This document shows, one piece after another, positions 55,665-63,043 of a stretch of DNA of 64,000 nt; the first letter of the stretch is position 1, and each line of letters opens with the position of its first letter. A program made the position numbers and the translations under genes. The notes beneath the pieces are model-generated. The model did no database searches and was not told where the DNA came from. It was given only the letters and a program-made list of their open reading frames with translations. Origin of the DNA: a virus; the IMG/VR virus record IMGVR_UViG_3300044691_000355, positions 1 to 64,000 of that record, one strand, 5' to 3'.

Positions 55665-55895
55665 TTAGTAGCTCGACTTCGCGCCGCGCGCCATCGAGCG
55701 CTTGCCTCGAAATCCTGCGCCCTTGCCCGACCGCACGAAGCCGCGTCGGCCGCCCTTGCCTGCGGCGCGCTTGCGGATCAGGTCGCCCAAGTTGCCCGTG
55801 GTGCGCGCGTTCTTCGCGCTGCGGGCCTGCGCGCCCTTGCTGATTTTGCGGGTGCCCGCCTTCTTCTTCGCTGCCTTTTTCTTCGCCTTCGCCAT
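55665..55895 (-). CDS. Histone H1-like basic protein with RGAKSSY end
   Basis: 76 residues. MAKAKKKAAKKKAGTRKISK resembles histone H1-like Ala/Lys tails; Arg/Gly-rich middle (AAGKGGRRGFVRSGKGAGFR); ends K-R-S-M-A-R-G-A-K-S-S-Y. Probably a nucleoid-associated or head-internal protein. Forms a pair with 55459-55653. Confidence 0.65.
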   Translation of the reverse strand: MAKAKKKAAKKKAGTRKISKGAQARSAKNARTTGNLGDLIRKRAAGKGGRRGFVRSGKGAGFRGKRSMARGAKSSY

Positions 55896-56187
55896 AAATA
55901 AAATCCTCGGTGGGTGAATCAACAACGCCGACCGTTCGGCACGCGCACGCGCGCAAGACCTCAAAGAGGTTTTGGCCTCTTAAGAACCTTGTAGGCGTAA
56001 GAACTTGAGGTGTTTGCCGCGATTTGCAGCGATTGAGCCGGTGCCTGATGGGCGCAGCTCGCAAACATTGACGTATCAGGCGCGAAAGTACGCCATGTTG
56101 GACCCCAAATGCAAGCGGCTACCAAGCAAAACGCCCACGAATTTGTCTACCGAGACAATGTGCGATGCAGCACGCGAGTTGGTGGAG
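55896..56187. other. Intergenic region with hairpin AAGAGG/CCTCTT
   Basis: 292 bases without a convincing gene. AAGAGG (55964-55969) pairs with CCTCTT (55976-55981). Two imperfect AAGAACYTTG repeats follow (55982 and 56000). Likely promoter/leader for the basic-protein/IbrAB unit; no clear -35/-10 seen. Confidence 0.4.
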
Positions 56188-56652
56188 TCAAACGTAGCGC
56201 ACCGCCACGGGTGATTTTGCCAGTCGATAGCCCACCTCTTCGGCGTCGCGATTGTGCTGCACGTACCCGGCAAGGTGCGACTTGAGCAACTCCAGTTGCT
56301 TCCAATAATCGTGCTCAGGGATCGGGATCACCGGGGCCTTGATGCGCACTGGGATTTCCCGCCACACGTAGTGCGCGTCTTGAATCAGCCGCCAGACTTG
56401 ATTCGGCATCGAGTACCAGGCGCGGTGCACGAGCAGCCCCATGCCGCTGTACACCTCGGGCCAATTCTGGTTCACGACCCCCATGGTGGATGCGCCCTCG
56501 GCTTCCTCCTTGATCCGTCCCAGCGTGCATGCGAGTTTGCCCAGACGTTCACTCGGCTCCAGCATCGATGCCAGAGTGATGCCGTGAATCTTGCGACGCG
56601 TCTGCGCCCAAGCCTTACACCAAATATCCACCTCATCGTCTTTCCAGCGCAC
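56188..56652 (-). CDS. Conserved phage hypothetical protein
   Basis: 154 residues from GTG 56652, preceded by GGGAGA. Helical. N-x-N-W-P-E-V-Y-S-G-M-G-L-L-V-H-R-A-W-Y-S-M-P, then A-H-Y-V-W-R-E-I-P-V-R-I-K-A and a Tyr/Arg end. Position at the end of the replication unit would suit an antiterminator or Holliday-junction function, but no motif confirms this. Confidence 0.55.
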   Translation of the reverse strand: MRWKDDEVDIWCKAWAQTRRKIHGITLASMLEPSERLGKLACTLGRIKEEAEGASTMGVVNQNWPEVYSGMGLLVHRAWYSMPNQVWRLIQDAHYVWREIPVRIKAPVIPIPEHDYWKQLELLKSHLAGYVQHNRDAEEVGYRLAKSPVAVRYV

Positions 56653-56791
56653 GGCGTTTCTCCCTGGCGACACTCAAGCAAACCGAACAAATAAACTTGC
56701 CGCGCACCAAGCGGCTATCGATGGCGCTGCGCGGATGGTGGCAGCGCGTGCAGATGCGCAGGAAAGTGATGCCGCGCGTGACGCCCGTCAT
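56633..56791 (-). CDS. 52-residue zinc-binding protein
   Basis: MTGVTRGITFLRICTRCHHP then C-S-V-C: a CxxC...CxxC zinc ribbon (about residues 14-41) with a basic tail (REKRRALERR). ATG overlaps the nuclease stop (ATGA); its end overlaps 56188-56652 by 20 bases. Resembles Ren/NinX-like small phage zinc proteins, identity unclear. Confidence 0.55.
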   Translation of the reverse strand: MTGVTRGITFLRICTRCHHPRSAIDSRLVRGKFICSVCLSVAREKRRALERR

Positions 56792-57330
56792 CGCAGCCAC
56801 CGACGCATGGCATCGGGCGTCATGACCTCGGGCGGACGCACGGGCTGCGGCGCAGCGCCGACCACGCTGATGTCATCCAGTCTGAAAACCGGATACGGAG
56901 TTAGTGACGCGCGTGCAACCAGCAACTGCCGCGTGAGGCGAATCGCCGTGCCGTTCTTCACGAGCGCCTGATTGAAGCGCAGCACATGCCAGCCCAGGAG
57001 CGCCGCGTTCGCGTACTTGATGCAATCGGCCTCGAAGCCCACGAACGTGCAGTGACGGCCCAGGGCATAGGGCACGCCCTTGATGTAGCTCTTGCGCAGG
57101 CCCTCGATCTCCACGCCGACCTTCAACTCAGGCCACGCAAAATCCATTTTCCAGCGGCGGCTGTTATCGAATCGGAATTCGCGTACGCACGTCGGGAGTC
57201 GATAGCCCGCGTTGCAAACCTGCAACCAGAACATCTCCTCGCCCTTGGACTTCGCACGCGGTTGGCGCTTCGCCTTCGGGATGTTGGCCTTTGGAAATGC
57301 CGTGCGGGCCTGGGCGACGCTCATGCGCAT
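56788..57330 (-). CDS. PD-(D/E)XK nuclease-like protein
   Basis: 180 residues. REFRFDNSRRWKMDFAWPEL, V-G-V-E-I-E-G-L (ExE), then G-R-H-C-T-F-V-G-F-E-A-D-C-I-K-Y-A-N-A-A-L-L-G-W-H-V-L-R-F: D...ExE plus the GW-x-V-x-R-[FV] strand of Vsr/DUF559-like nucleases. RusA-type genes occupy this place in other phages; Holliday-junction cleavage is plausible. Start shares a base with the upstream stop (TGATG). Confidence 0.65.
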   Translation of the reverse strand: MRMSVAQARTAFPKANIPKAKRQPRAKSKGEEMFWLQVCNAGYRLPTCVREFRFDNSRRWKMDFAWPELKVGVEIEGLRKSYIKGVPYALGRHCTFVGFEADCIKYANAALLGWHVLRFNQALVKNGTAIRLTRQLLVARASLTPYPVFRLDDISVVGAAPQPVRPPEVMTPDAMRRWLR

Positions 57331-57491
57331 CAGAACCCCATCCGATTTTCGAGGAGCGTTACCAGCCGCTCCAACAATTCACGCACCTGCTCTAACCGCG
57401 TGTCGATGCTCGCGAGCACCTCCAGGCTTTGCAGTTGAATCCGCGCGGATACGATGGCCGCTTCGACTGGAGTATGCGGATCGTCCATCAT
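57330..57491 (-). CDS. Small coiled-coil protein
   Basis: 53 residues. AAIVSARIQLQSLEVLASID, then R-L-E-Q-V-R-E-L-L-E-R-L-V-T-L-L. Fits between two genes with ATGA and TGATG overlaps. Single coiled helix; role unknown. Confidence 0.5.
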   Translation of the reverse strand: MMDDPHTPVEAAIVSARIQLQSLEVLASIDTRLEQVRELLERLVTLLENRMGF

Positions 57492-57643
57492 GGACGGCGT
57501 CGCTTACCGCTAAGCTTGCGTTGCCAGGCGACTCCGGCTTTCCAAAACGGCCAGCATCCAAACCAGGCGGAGGGCTCGATCCGGTTCTTGCGCATGTACG
57601 CCTCGAAGGCCTTGCGGGAACTGATAGGCGGGATTCTCGTCAT
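57488..57643 (-). CDS. 51-residue basic protein
   Basis: Starts MTRIPPISSRKAFEAYMRKN and contains E-P-S-A-W-F-G-C-W-P-F-W. Ribosome site GGAGAAA upstream. Stop overlaps next start (ATGA). Not recognised. Confidence 0.5.
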   Translation of the reverse strand: MTRIPPISSRKAFEAYMRKNRIEPSAWFGCWPFWKAGVAWQRKLSGKRRRP

Positions 57644-57656
57644 CGGTTTTCTCCAG

Positions 57657-57968
57657 TTACTTCCGTATCGCTGTGCGCCGTCCCTTGCGCTGTCTTGATG
57701 GGGCGCATGGCGCTACCTGAACCTTCGCGTAACCACGCTCGAAGGCGTCGCCCCAAGTCTGCCGCTCGACACCGTAGCGGGCCTTGGGGTTGATGAACTC
57801 TTCGGTGAGCCCATTCGCGAGGATGAAAGCTCCGATACGCTGCTCGCGTTCCTCGGGAGTCGTGACCCCACGGAATAGATCAACGCCAAACGCGCGAAAT
57901 ATTCTTTCGTGGAAATAGTCATCGACCGCCATGCGCGCGAACAGCGCCTCATTGCTCGGGCCAGACAT
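57657..57968 (-). CDS. Hypothetical protein
   Basis: 103 residues from ATG 57968 within the end of the helicase-loader-like gene (20-base overlap). D-D-Y-F-H-E-R-I-F-R-A-F-G-V-D-L-F and a late QTWGDAFERGYAKVQVAPCA, ending basic. Function unknown. Confidence 0.55.
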   Translation of the reverse strand: MSGPSNEALFARMAVDDYFHERIFRAFGVDLFRGVTTPEEREQRIGAFILANGLTEEFINPKARYGVERQTWGDAFERGYAKVQVAPCAPSRQRKGRRTAIRK

Positions 57969-58686
57969 CAGCGTCATCGAAGAAGTTTGCGGCGGCTTCG
58001 GTCTCGGCAGGCGAGGCTTCCCAAAAGATGCCATCTTTCGGCCGGAACTGCGCATCCTCGATGCTGCCTGACACTTCGAGCGGTGGCACATTGGGCGCAA
58101 CTAGCAAGCCGGTCTTCTGCGCCGCAATCTTTTTCGCAAGGCCGGTCTGTTCATTGATGCCGCCGCGTGTCGCGATGCGCTTGAACATCGCCATGACTCG
58201 CGCGTGGCGTTCCGTATCGGCGAACATCTCGGCGACGGTGACGCGTGTGACGGTGAAGTCATCGCGCGTGATGCACACGGCCGACAGCGCGGAGTTGCGT
58301 TGCTTATCGACCCACCACTCCCGGAAATCATATTCCCAGGGGGCTGCGATCTCGCGCGGTGTCAGATGCAGCCGATCCATCGCGTAGGCGCAGAGCTGCT
58401 CTTGCAGTGAGGCAATCGGCTTCTCACCGGGCGGCGCGTCCTGCACGGCATTGGGTCCAACCCGGCGCAGCTCGCGGTGCAGGTTCCACACCTGCGGCAC
58501 GTTCGGCATCTTCTCAGGCCCGTCCTCGGATAACGCCCGCTCCATCACGCGCCCGAGCTGCACGAGGGTGAGCTTCTGCAATCCGATCCAGTACGCCTCG
58601 ATTCGATCAGGCGAGGGGAAGTCCCCGTATGCGCCGAAGAATTTACGCATCTGCGAATTGAATTCATCGCGGTCATTGCTTTGCAC
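57949..58686 (-). CDS. Helicase-loader-like replication protein
   Basis: 245 residues from GTG 58686 with GGAGG upstream (14-base overlap with the O-like gene). N-terminal FFGAYGDFPSPDRIEAYWIG, L-V-Q-L-G-R-V-M-E-R-A-L resembles G39P/lambda P-type loader N-termini; the C-terminal half is helical and charged. Downstream of an initiator, the classical O-P order. No AAA+ motif, so it would act as an adaptor. Confidence 0.5.
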   Translation of the reverse strand: MQSNDRDEFNSQMRKFFGAYGDFPSPDRIEAYWIGLQKLTLVQLGRVMERALSEDGPEKMPNVPQVWNLHRELRRVGPNAVQDAPPGEKPIASLQEQLCAYAMDRLHLTPREIAAPWEYDFREWWVDKQRNSALSAVCITRDDFTVTRVTVAEMFADTERHARVMAMFKRIATRGGINEQTGLAKKIAAQKTGLLVAPNVPPLEVSGSIEDAQFRPKDGIFWEASPAETEAAANFFDDADVWPEQ

Positions 58687-59689
58687 GTTCGGCCTCCTCC
58701 GCTTCGTCCGCTTCGAGTTGTGCCAAGGTCTTCGCCACGCGCGGTGCTGGTTTGCCTGCGCGCTTCTCGGGGATCGTCCAGGGCATCGACCAGGGCCGGT
58801 CATCGGCGTGAAAGAATTTCGATGGGTTCATGACGAACGCGCCGGTCCCCTGCACGTAGAGCTTGTAACGCATCACGGCGGCGTAGAGTTCCGCCCACGT
58901 GGCGAGGCCATCGTCCACCAGCTTGCTCGCGAATCTCTCGGCTCCGATCCAATCGACGCGCCCGCCGCCGTCCGGGTAGTCGGCTCGACACATGCTCCAC
59001 CTGCGCTTGCGCTCGATCTCGGAGTTGAGCTGCGGGACGTGCGGGATCGCGGCCGTCGGGAAATCATCCCATCCGCTCGATGCACCGTGCCCGTTCTGTA
59101 ACGCCGTTACATCGCCGTTACCGGGAGGGGGTCTCTTCTCTTCCTCTTTTCTTTTGTCTTTTTCTTTCTTAAGGTCTGGGTCTGGGTCTACCACTTTAGT
59201 AACGGTGGTTTCTGACTTTGTAACGGTGCTAGTCTCTGTTACATGAGCGTTACCGCCGACCTTTTTCTTGGCCCTGAAATTCGCTACGCGCGCGTTACTC
59301 TTGGCGGTGGCATTCTTCTTTGCAATCAAGGAGTTCTTTTCGCAATAGCCCGGCAGTGTCAGTGTCCCATCGTCGAGTTCGTCCACCCAGTCACGCGAGA
59401 TGACATCAAAGAATCCGGCGATTCCGACCAACGCATCGAGCGCGGCGGCCTGCATCGGTAACGAATTATCTTTGCGCAAATGCACGTCGGCGTATTTCCA
59501 CAGCGTTACAACACCCCCGGTAATGGCGTTACATTGGAAGCGCAATTGGTCCCCCGGCGAGAGCGGGCGTTCACCCTGCGGTGTGATTTCCATGACGGTG
59601 TAGCGCTTGGTCAGCTCCTGCGCCGCGTTCAACAGGCGCGGGTCCTCGGCCATATCCTTGTCGAACTTGATGTAGCCGCCACGCTTCAT
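58673..59689 (-). CDS. Replication initiator (lambda O-like)
   Basis: 338 residues. Start with Y-I-K-F-D-K-D-M-A-E-D-P-R-L-L, followed by a winged-helix-like domain (V-T-L-W-K-Y-A-D-V-H; A-A-L-D-A-L-V-G-I-A-G-F-F), a low-complexity linker rich in K/E (about 130-195), and a C-terminal helicase-loader-binding-like part. The linker region also contains the iteron-like GTTAC cluster, as in lambda where the origin lies inside O. Confidence 0.6.
   Translation of the reverse strand: MKRGGYIKFDKDMAEDPRLLNAAQELTKRYTVMEITPQGERPLSPGDQLRFQCNAITGGVVTLWKYADVHLRKDNSLPMQAAALDALVGIAGFFDVISRDWVDELDDGTLTLPGYCEKNSLIAKKNATAKSNARVANFRAKKKVGGNAHVTETSTVTKSETTVTKVVDPDPDLKKEKDKRKEEEKRPPPGNGDVTALQNGHGASSGWDDFPTAAIPHVPQLNSEIERKRRWSMCRADYPDGGGRVDWIGAERFASKLVDDGLATWAELYAAVMRYKLYVQGTGAFVMNPSKFFHADDRPWSMPWTIPEKRAGKPAPRVAKTLAQLEADEAEEAERAKQ
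59098..59532. other. Iteron-like GTTAC cluster, candidate replication origin
   Basis: Eleven GTTAC/GTAAC pentamers in 435 bp inside the O-like gene (59098, 59106, 59117, 59199, 59220, 59238, 59249, 59293, 59458, 59505, 59528); about 0.8 would be expected by chance for two pentamers. They flank a 45-bp pyrimidine tract (59131-59172) that would melt easily. Initiator-encoded origin by analogy with lambda. Confidence 0.5.
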
Positions 59690-59842
59690 GGCAGCAGTAC
59701 CGGCTTTCGGCTACTTTTTTCCCACGCGAAGATTTGATACAGTTTCCTGTACCACCCATGGGGCAAGTTGAACAGGAGGTACAGCGTGATGGATTTTCCT
59801 TCGCCGCCCACGCGACAATCAGAAGCTGATCGAGCAGATCGG
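59690..59842. promoter_or_regulatory. Intergenic region between O-like gene and cro with palindrome
   Basis: Contains TACAG-TTTC-CTGTA (59738-59751), a perfect inverted repeat that could bind a regulator of replication genes. No convincing gene of lambda cII type was found here. Confidence 0.4.
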
Positions 59843-60088
59843 TTACTTGGCCCGGTGTCGCGCGGCGCGACTTTGCCGCTCTTGCTTCATCCGCAGTCGC
59901 TGCATGCGCAGGCGCGTGTAGTGCAAGGGCTTTACTTGCAGCGCGCCATCCGTGATCGTTTGAAGTTTGTAGGCGTGCCCCTCGGGCACCAATTTCGGCC
60001 ACATCCAAACACCCTGCTTGGAAATGCCGACCGCTTTACCGACCGCCTCTAGGGTTCCAAAATGAGCGTGTGCATCGGACTTCAACAT
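59843..60088 (-). CDS. cro: Cro-like repressor (P22 Cro type)
   Basis: 81 residues. H-F-G-T-L-E-A-V-G-K-A-V-G-I-S-K-Q-G-V-W-M-W matches P22 Cro, followed by V-P-E-G-H-A-Y-K-L-Q-T-I-T-D-G-A-L. Basic C-terminal tail. It faces the XRE repressor gene across a 70-base control region, the standard lambdoid genetic switch. First gene of the leftward replication unit. Confidence 0.75.
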   Translation of the reverse strand: MLKSDAHAHFGTLEAVGKAVGISKQGVWMWPKLVPEGHAYKLQTITDGALQVKPLHYTRLRMQRLRMKQERQSRAARHRAK

Positions 60089-60159
60089 GGCCCGGACGGT
60101 ACAGCTTGTGATACCAGCAAGTCAAGACTAATGTACGCAACATGGGGTACAATGCTGTG
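60089..60159. promoter_or_regulatory. Divergent switch region with operators and repressor promoter
   Basis: Rightward TACAAT at 60148-60153 starts 12 bases before the repressor ATG 60160, so the transcript would begin at or next to the start codon (leaderless, as for lambda cI). Leftward: TTGACT (60124-60119) and TGGTATCAC form a -35/extended -10. GGTACAGCTTGTGATACC (60098-60115) and GTAC-N10-GTAC (60133-60150) are candidate operators. Confidence 0.5.
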
Positions 60160-60444
60160 ATGCCAGAAGAAACGATAGGGCAAAGAATTCGCATCCGACG
60201 CGAATCCATGCGCCTCACCCAGACTGACCTCGCCGAAGCCGTCGGTGTGACGAAGACGGCGGTGTCAGCCTGGGAGACGGGCTATGCTGAGAATATCAGG
60301 CTGCACACCTTCGGGATGCTGTGCAAGGTGCTGGCCGTGAACTATGAGTATCTGATCTGGGGGGCGGACCGCAACAAGAGCGGGCAACCGCCCCCGGTGG
60401 TTCCGGTGGCTCGGAGGCGGAAGAAGTCTCCGCCCACCAATTGA
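60160..60444 (+). CDS. XRE-family repressor (CI-like)
   Basis: 94 residues from ATG 60160; an upstream in-frame ATG 60142 overlaps the -10 box. I-G-Q-R-I-R-I-R-R-E-S-M-R-L-T-Q-T-D-L-A-E-A-V-G-V-T-K-T-A-V-S-A-W-E-T-G is a clear XRE HTH, followed by L-A-V-N-Y-E-Y-L-I-W-G. No S24 peptidase domain, so induction would not be by self-cleavage. Opposite cro. Confidence 0.75.
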   Translation: MPEETIGQRIRIRRESMRLTQTDLAEAVGVTKTAVSAWETGYAENIRLHTFGMLCKVLAVNYEYLIWGADRNKSGQPPPVVPVARRRKKSPPTN

Positions 60445-60696
60445 CATAAATAACGTTCTCGATCTGCTTTGTTGGCGGCAACTTAAACATTTCCGGTGAT
60501 TCCCTTACGGGTTGCGTTTCTTCATGCAATCGCCAACTACTCCCTTCCAACCGGCAATTGCGACGTGCGAGATTTTTACCTCGTATGACCGTTCGATGCC
60601 TTGATTTTTAAACTACAGCCCCTCCCTTTAAGCTCTGACGCTCAAACTGGGTCGGTAACGATTCCATACCATAATACTCCTCGTCTGTGCGGTAGC

Positions 60697-60712
60697 GTAC
60701 ATTAAGATGTAC
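60697..60712. promoter_or_regulatory. Perfect palindrome GTACAT-TAAG-ATGTAC
   Basis: Inverted repeat with 6-base arms, the cleanest of the GTAC-type operator candidates. Confidence 0.45.
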
Positions 60713-60794
60713 TTGCGCCTTTCCCCGACAGCCCGGTGCTAATTCGGCGTTCCAAGTTCAACATGGTGGACAAGAAGTCCAATTAGTTGTACTC

Positions 60795-60841
60795 TAGGCA
60801 CTTCCTCAAGGGTCTCATGGACCCTATCACGGGAGTGCCTA
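60795..60841 (+). ncRNA. Structured RNA candidate before gene 60845
   Basis: TAGGCACTTCC (60795-60805) pairs with GGGAGTGCCTA (60831-60841), 11 bp with one G-U, enclosing AGGGTC (60809-60814) with GACCCT (60820-60825) around a TCATG loop. Ends three bases before the GTG start at 60845, which lacks a ribosome site. No T tract. Confidence 0.45.
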
Positions 60842-60844
60842 AAA

Positions 60845-61099
60845 GTGTACGTCTATCTACCGAACCCTTGCGCGACCCACGCCAGCAACGCGCGCTTCAC
60901 CGTCGGCTTCTTCGATCCCTTTGGGGCCTGGCGACCGGAAAGCGATTACCCCTCTGCGGAGGCAGCCTCGCAGCGCGTGCACTTCATGAACGGCGGCGCG
61001 GGTAAACGCACCCTGAATGGGATTCGCGCGCTCGAATTCCACTTCCACGCACAGCAGGCAGACGGCCACGCCCCTGCCATCGTGGCGGCGGGACCATGA
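60845..61099 (+). CDS. Conserved hypothetical protein
   Basis: 84 residues from GTG 60845. V-Y-L-P-N-P-C-A-T-H-A-S-N-A-R-F-T-V-G-F-F-D-P-F-G, then R-V-H-F-M-N-G-G: a recurrent pattern in phage hypothetical proteins. No ribosome site seen; start placed next to the RNA stem. ATGA-coupled to the next gene. Confidence 0.6.
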   Translation: MYVYLPNPCATHASNARFTVGFFDPFGAWRPESDYPSAEAASQRVHFMNGGAGKRTLNGIRALEFHFHAQQADGHAPAIVAAGP

Positions 61100-61275
61100 G
61101 AAAGAAACACGGCGTTGCAACCCCGGAAGAAACGCGCCTGATGAATGAGTGGCAGGCGCGGCACGATGCGGCCATGAAGGATCACGCGCTACGGCGGCAA
61201 CGCGAGGCTTCCGGCCTGCCTGATAAAGACTTTTCGGTGCATCGGCTCAACGGCGATCCGGTGCCCTCAACGTAA
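61096..61275 (+). CDS. 59-residue charged protein
   Basis: Starts MRKKHGVATPEETRLMNEWQ; very rich in Arg, Lys, His, Asp. ATG overlaps the previous stop (ATGA). Helical. Function unknown. Confidence 0.5.
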   Translation: MRKKHGVATPEETRLMNEWQARHDAAMKDHALRRQREASGLPDKDFSVHRLNGDPVPST

Positions 61276-61282
61276 TCCAAGT

Positions 61283-61310
61283 TTGACGTAGTACGTGAAA
61301 CCTGTATAAT
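61283..61310 (+). promoter_or_regulatory. Strong sigma70-type promoter
   Basis: TTGACG (61283-61288), 16-base spacer, TATAAT (61305-61310), the best promoter in the window. Drives the annealing protein/exonuclease unit; ribosome site GAGAGGA follows before ATG 61351. Contains GTAGTAC in the spacer. Confidence 0.8.
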
Positions 61311-61350
61311 GTCTTTGGGTCTATTTCAATCAACGCGAGAGGACATCTAA

Positions 61351-62433
61351 ATGAGCGTCGAACGACGGGACATGGAATTGGAGACCAGCACGCAAGACTC
61401 CCCGATGGCGATGGCCATTATCAGCGCCACCATGAAGGCGGAGCTTGACCAGCAAATTGTGACGGCGCGCGCCAATCCGCGCAGCATCAAACACTTCGTG
61501 ACGGAGTGCATGGACTTGGCGTGTCTCTCGGAAGAGGTGGCGAGTGAGTGCTACTTCGTACTGCCCAGAGCGAAAAAGAATATCGAAGGCCCCGCCGTTC
61601 GGCTCGCTGAGATTGTGCAGTACGCGTGGGGCAATTCCCAATCTGGTTCCCAGGTCATCGATGAGGGGGAGGAGTTCGTCACGGCACAAGGCGTCTTCTA
61701 CGACATGGAGCGCAACAACCGCGTTACCGCCATCGTCAAGCGGCGCATCATCGATAAGGACGGGCATCGCTTCAATATCGACATGATCGGGGTCACCGGC
61801 ATGGCGGCGTGCAGTATCGCGCGGCGCAACGCCATTTTTCAGGGCATCCCTAAAGCGCTGTGGAACAACATTTATCTGGCTGTGCGCAAGTGCGCGGCGG
61901 GCAATATCAAGTCCCTCGTCACCAATCGCACGGAGGCCTTGAACTATCTTGCGCGCAAGGGCGTGACCGAGGCGGTGGTGATCGCGGCATTGGGTGTCGG
62001 CGGCATCGAGGACATCGGCTTAGATGAGCTGGCGACCATTCGCGGCATGATCACGGCAATCAAGGATGAGGGCGTCACCATCGAGGATGCGTTCGCGCCG
62101 AAAGAGGCGGCGGTGGGCAAGCCCAGGACTGCGGAGCCCAAGGCGAGGACCAGCGCGAAGACCACGGACCCAGACGCCTTCAAAGTCGAGCGCGAGCCCG
62201 GCACGGATGATGAGCCGCCCCCGCCCGCCGGTCGCGTGCGGGCTCGCACGCAAGATGCCCAGCCTGTGGTGACTGCCTCGCAGCGCGGCAAGCTTGAGGC
62301 CAAGGCCACGGCTGAGGGGATCGATATCAAGGCGCTGTGCACACATTTCCGAGTGGAGGTTTTAGATGACTTGCCTCAATACCAGTACGCGGCGGCATAC
62401 ACCTGGCTTGGAAGTGTCGCAGCCCCTGCTTGA
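61351..62433 (+). CDS. Single-strand annealing protein (phage recombinase)
   Basis: 360 residues. C-Y-F-V-L-P-R-A-K-K-N-I-E-G-P-A-V-R-L-A-E-I, Y-A-W-G-N-S, D-M-E-R-N-N-R, DKDGHRFNIDMIGVTGMAAC and S-I-A-R-R-N-A-I-F-Q-G-I-P-K match a widespread phage Sak3/RecT-like annealing family. C-terminal third is a Pro/Thr linker and a small helical domain. Paired with an exonuclease next, as in Red-type systems. Confidence 0.7.
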   Translation: MSVERRDMELETSTQDSPMAMAIISATMKAELDQQIVTARANPRSIKHFVTECMDLACLSEEVASECYFVLPRAKKNIEGPAVRLAEIVQYAWGNSQSGSQVIDEGEEFVTAQGVFYDMERNNRVTAIVKRRIIDKDGHRFNIDMIGVTGMAACSIARRNAIFQGIPKALWNNIYLAVRKCAAGNIKSLVTNRTEALNYLARKGVTEAVVIAALGVGGIEDIGLDELATIRGMITAIKDEGVTIEDAFAPKEAAVGKPRTAEPKARTSAKTTDPDAFKVEREPGTDDEPPPPAGRVRARTQDAQPVVTASQRGKLEAKATAEGIDIKALCTHFRVEVLDDLPQYQYAAAYTWLGSVAAPA

Positions 62434-63043
62434 TTTCGACGAGGCAACACACACCTACCGCGATTCGCGCGGTGTGGTGGTGCCTGGCGTCACCTCGGTG
62501 CTGGAGCCCTTGCAGTTGTACGACTGGGAGGACAACCCCTTCATCACCCCCGATGTGCTTCAGCGGGCGCGTGACTTCGGGCGGCACGTGCACTTAGCGG
62601 TGCACCTCTTCAATATTGGCGAGCTGATCGAGGAGGAGTTGGACCCGGCGCTGGTTCCATACCTTGCGGGCTGGAAAGCGTTTCTCTTTGAGACGGGCTG
62701 CACCATCACGCATTCCGAGCAGATCGTGCATCACAGACGCTACGGCTACGCGGGCATGCTCGATTCGCGCGGCCTTCTGTCGAAGCGGCATTGGCTTATC
62801 GATGTGAAAACGGGGAGCGTGATTCCCTGGACGGTCGGCTACCAGACGGCGGCGTATCAAGAGGCGCTGCCACCCGATGAGCGGCCGAAGAACCGGCTCG
62901 CCGTGCAGCTACTTGAGAATGGGCGATTTCGCATCCATGAGCAAAAGGATCAAGGCGATTTTCAGATTTTTTTGAGTGCGTTGAACATTTTCAAAGCGAA
63001 GGCGCGCAAAAGGGTACCTATCAATGTCAGCGAATACTGTTAG
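62366..63043 (+). CDS. PD-(D/E)XK (Cas4/RecB-like) exonuclease
   Basis: 225 residues overlapping the previous gene by 68 bases. G-R-H-V-H-L-A-V-H (GxxxH), Y-G-Y-A-G-M-L-D, W-L-I-D-V-K-T-G (D-x-K), Y-Q-T-A-A-Y-Q-E-A are the RecB-family nuclease motifs. Partner exonuclease for the annealing protein. Confidence 0.8.
   Translation: MTCLNTSTRRHTPGLEVSQPLLDFDEATHTYRDSRGVVVPGVTSVLEPLQLYDWEDNPFITPDVLQRARDFGRHVHLAVHLFNIGELIEEELDPALVPYLAGWKAFLFETGCTITHSEQIVHHRRYGYAGMLDSRGLLSKRHWLIDVKTGSVIPWTVGYQTAAYQEALPPDERPKNRLAVQLLENGRFRIHEQKDQGDFQIFLSALNIFKAKARKRVPINVSEYC

Larger units (their letters stand above)
60445..60844. other. Intergenic region downstream of the repressor
   Basis: 400 bases without a convincing gene. 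It contains the perfect palindrome GTACAT-TAAG-ATGTAC (60697-60712) and a structured RNA candidate (60795-60841). Weak promoter-like CATAAT at 60669. Confidence 0.45.

Noticed and set aside
56005-56214. Plus-strand frame upstream of the basic proteins
   Set aside because: No ribosome site, no domain, isolated in orientation; treated as intergenic.
59690-59842. Cys-rich minus-strand frame as a lambda cII-like gene
   Set aside because: No ATG or GTG start with ribosome site, no HTH, so not supported.
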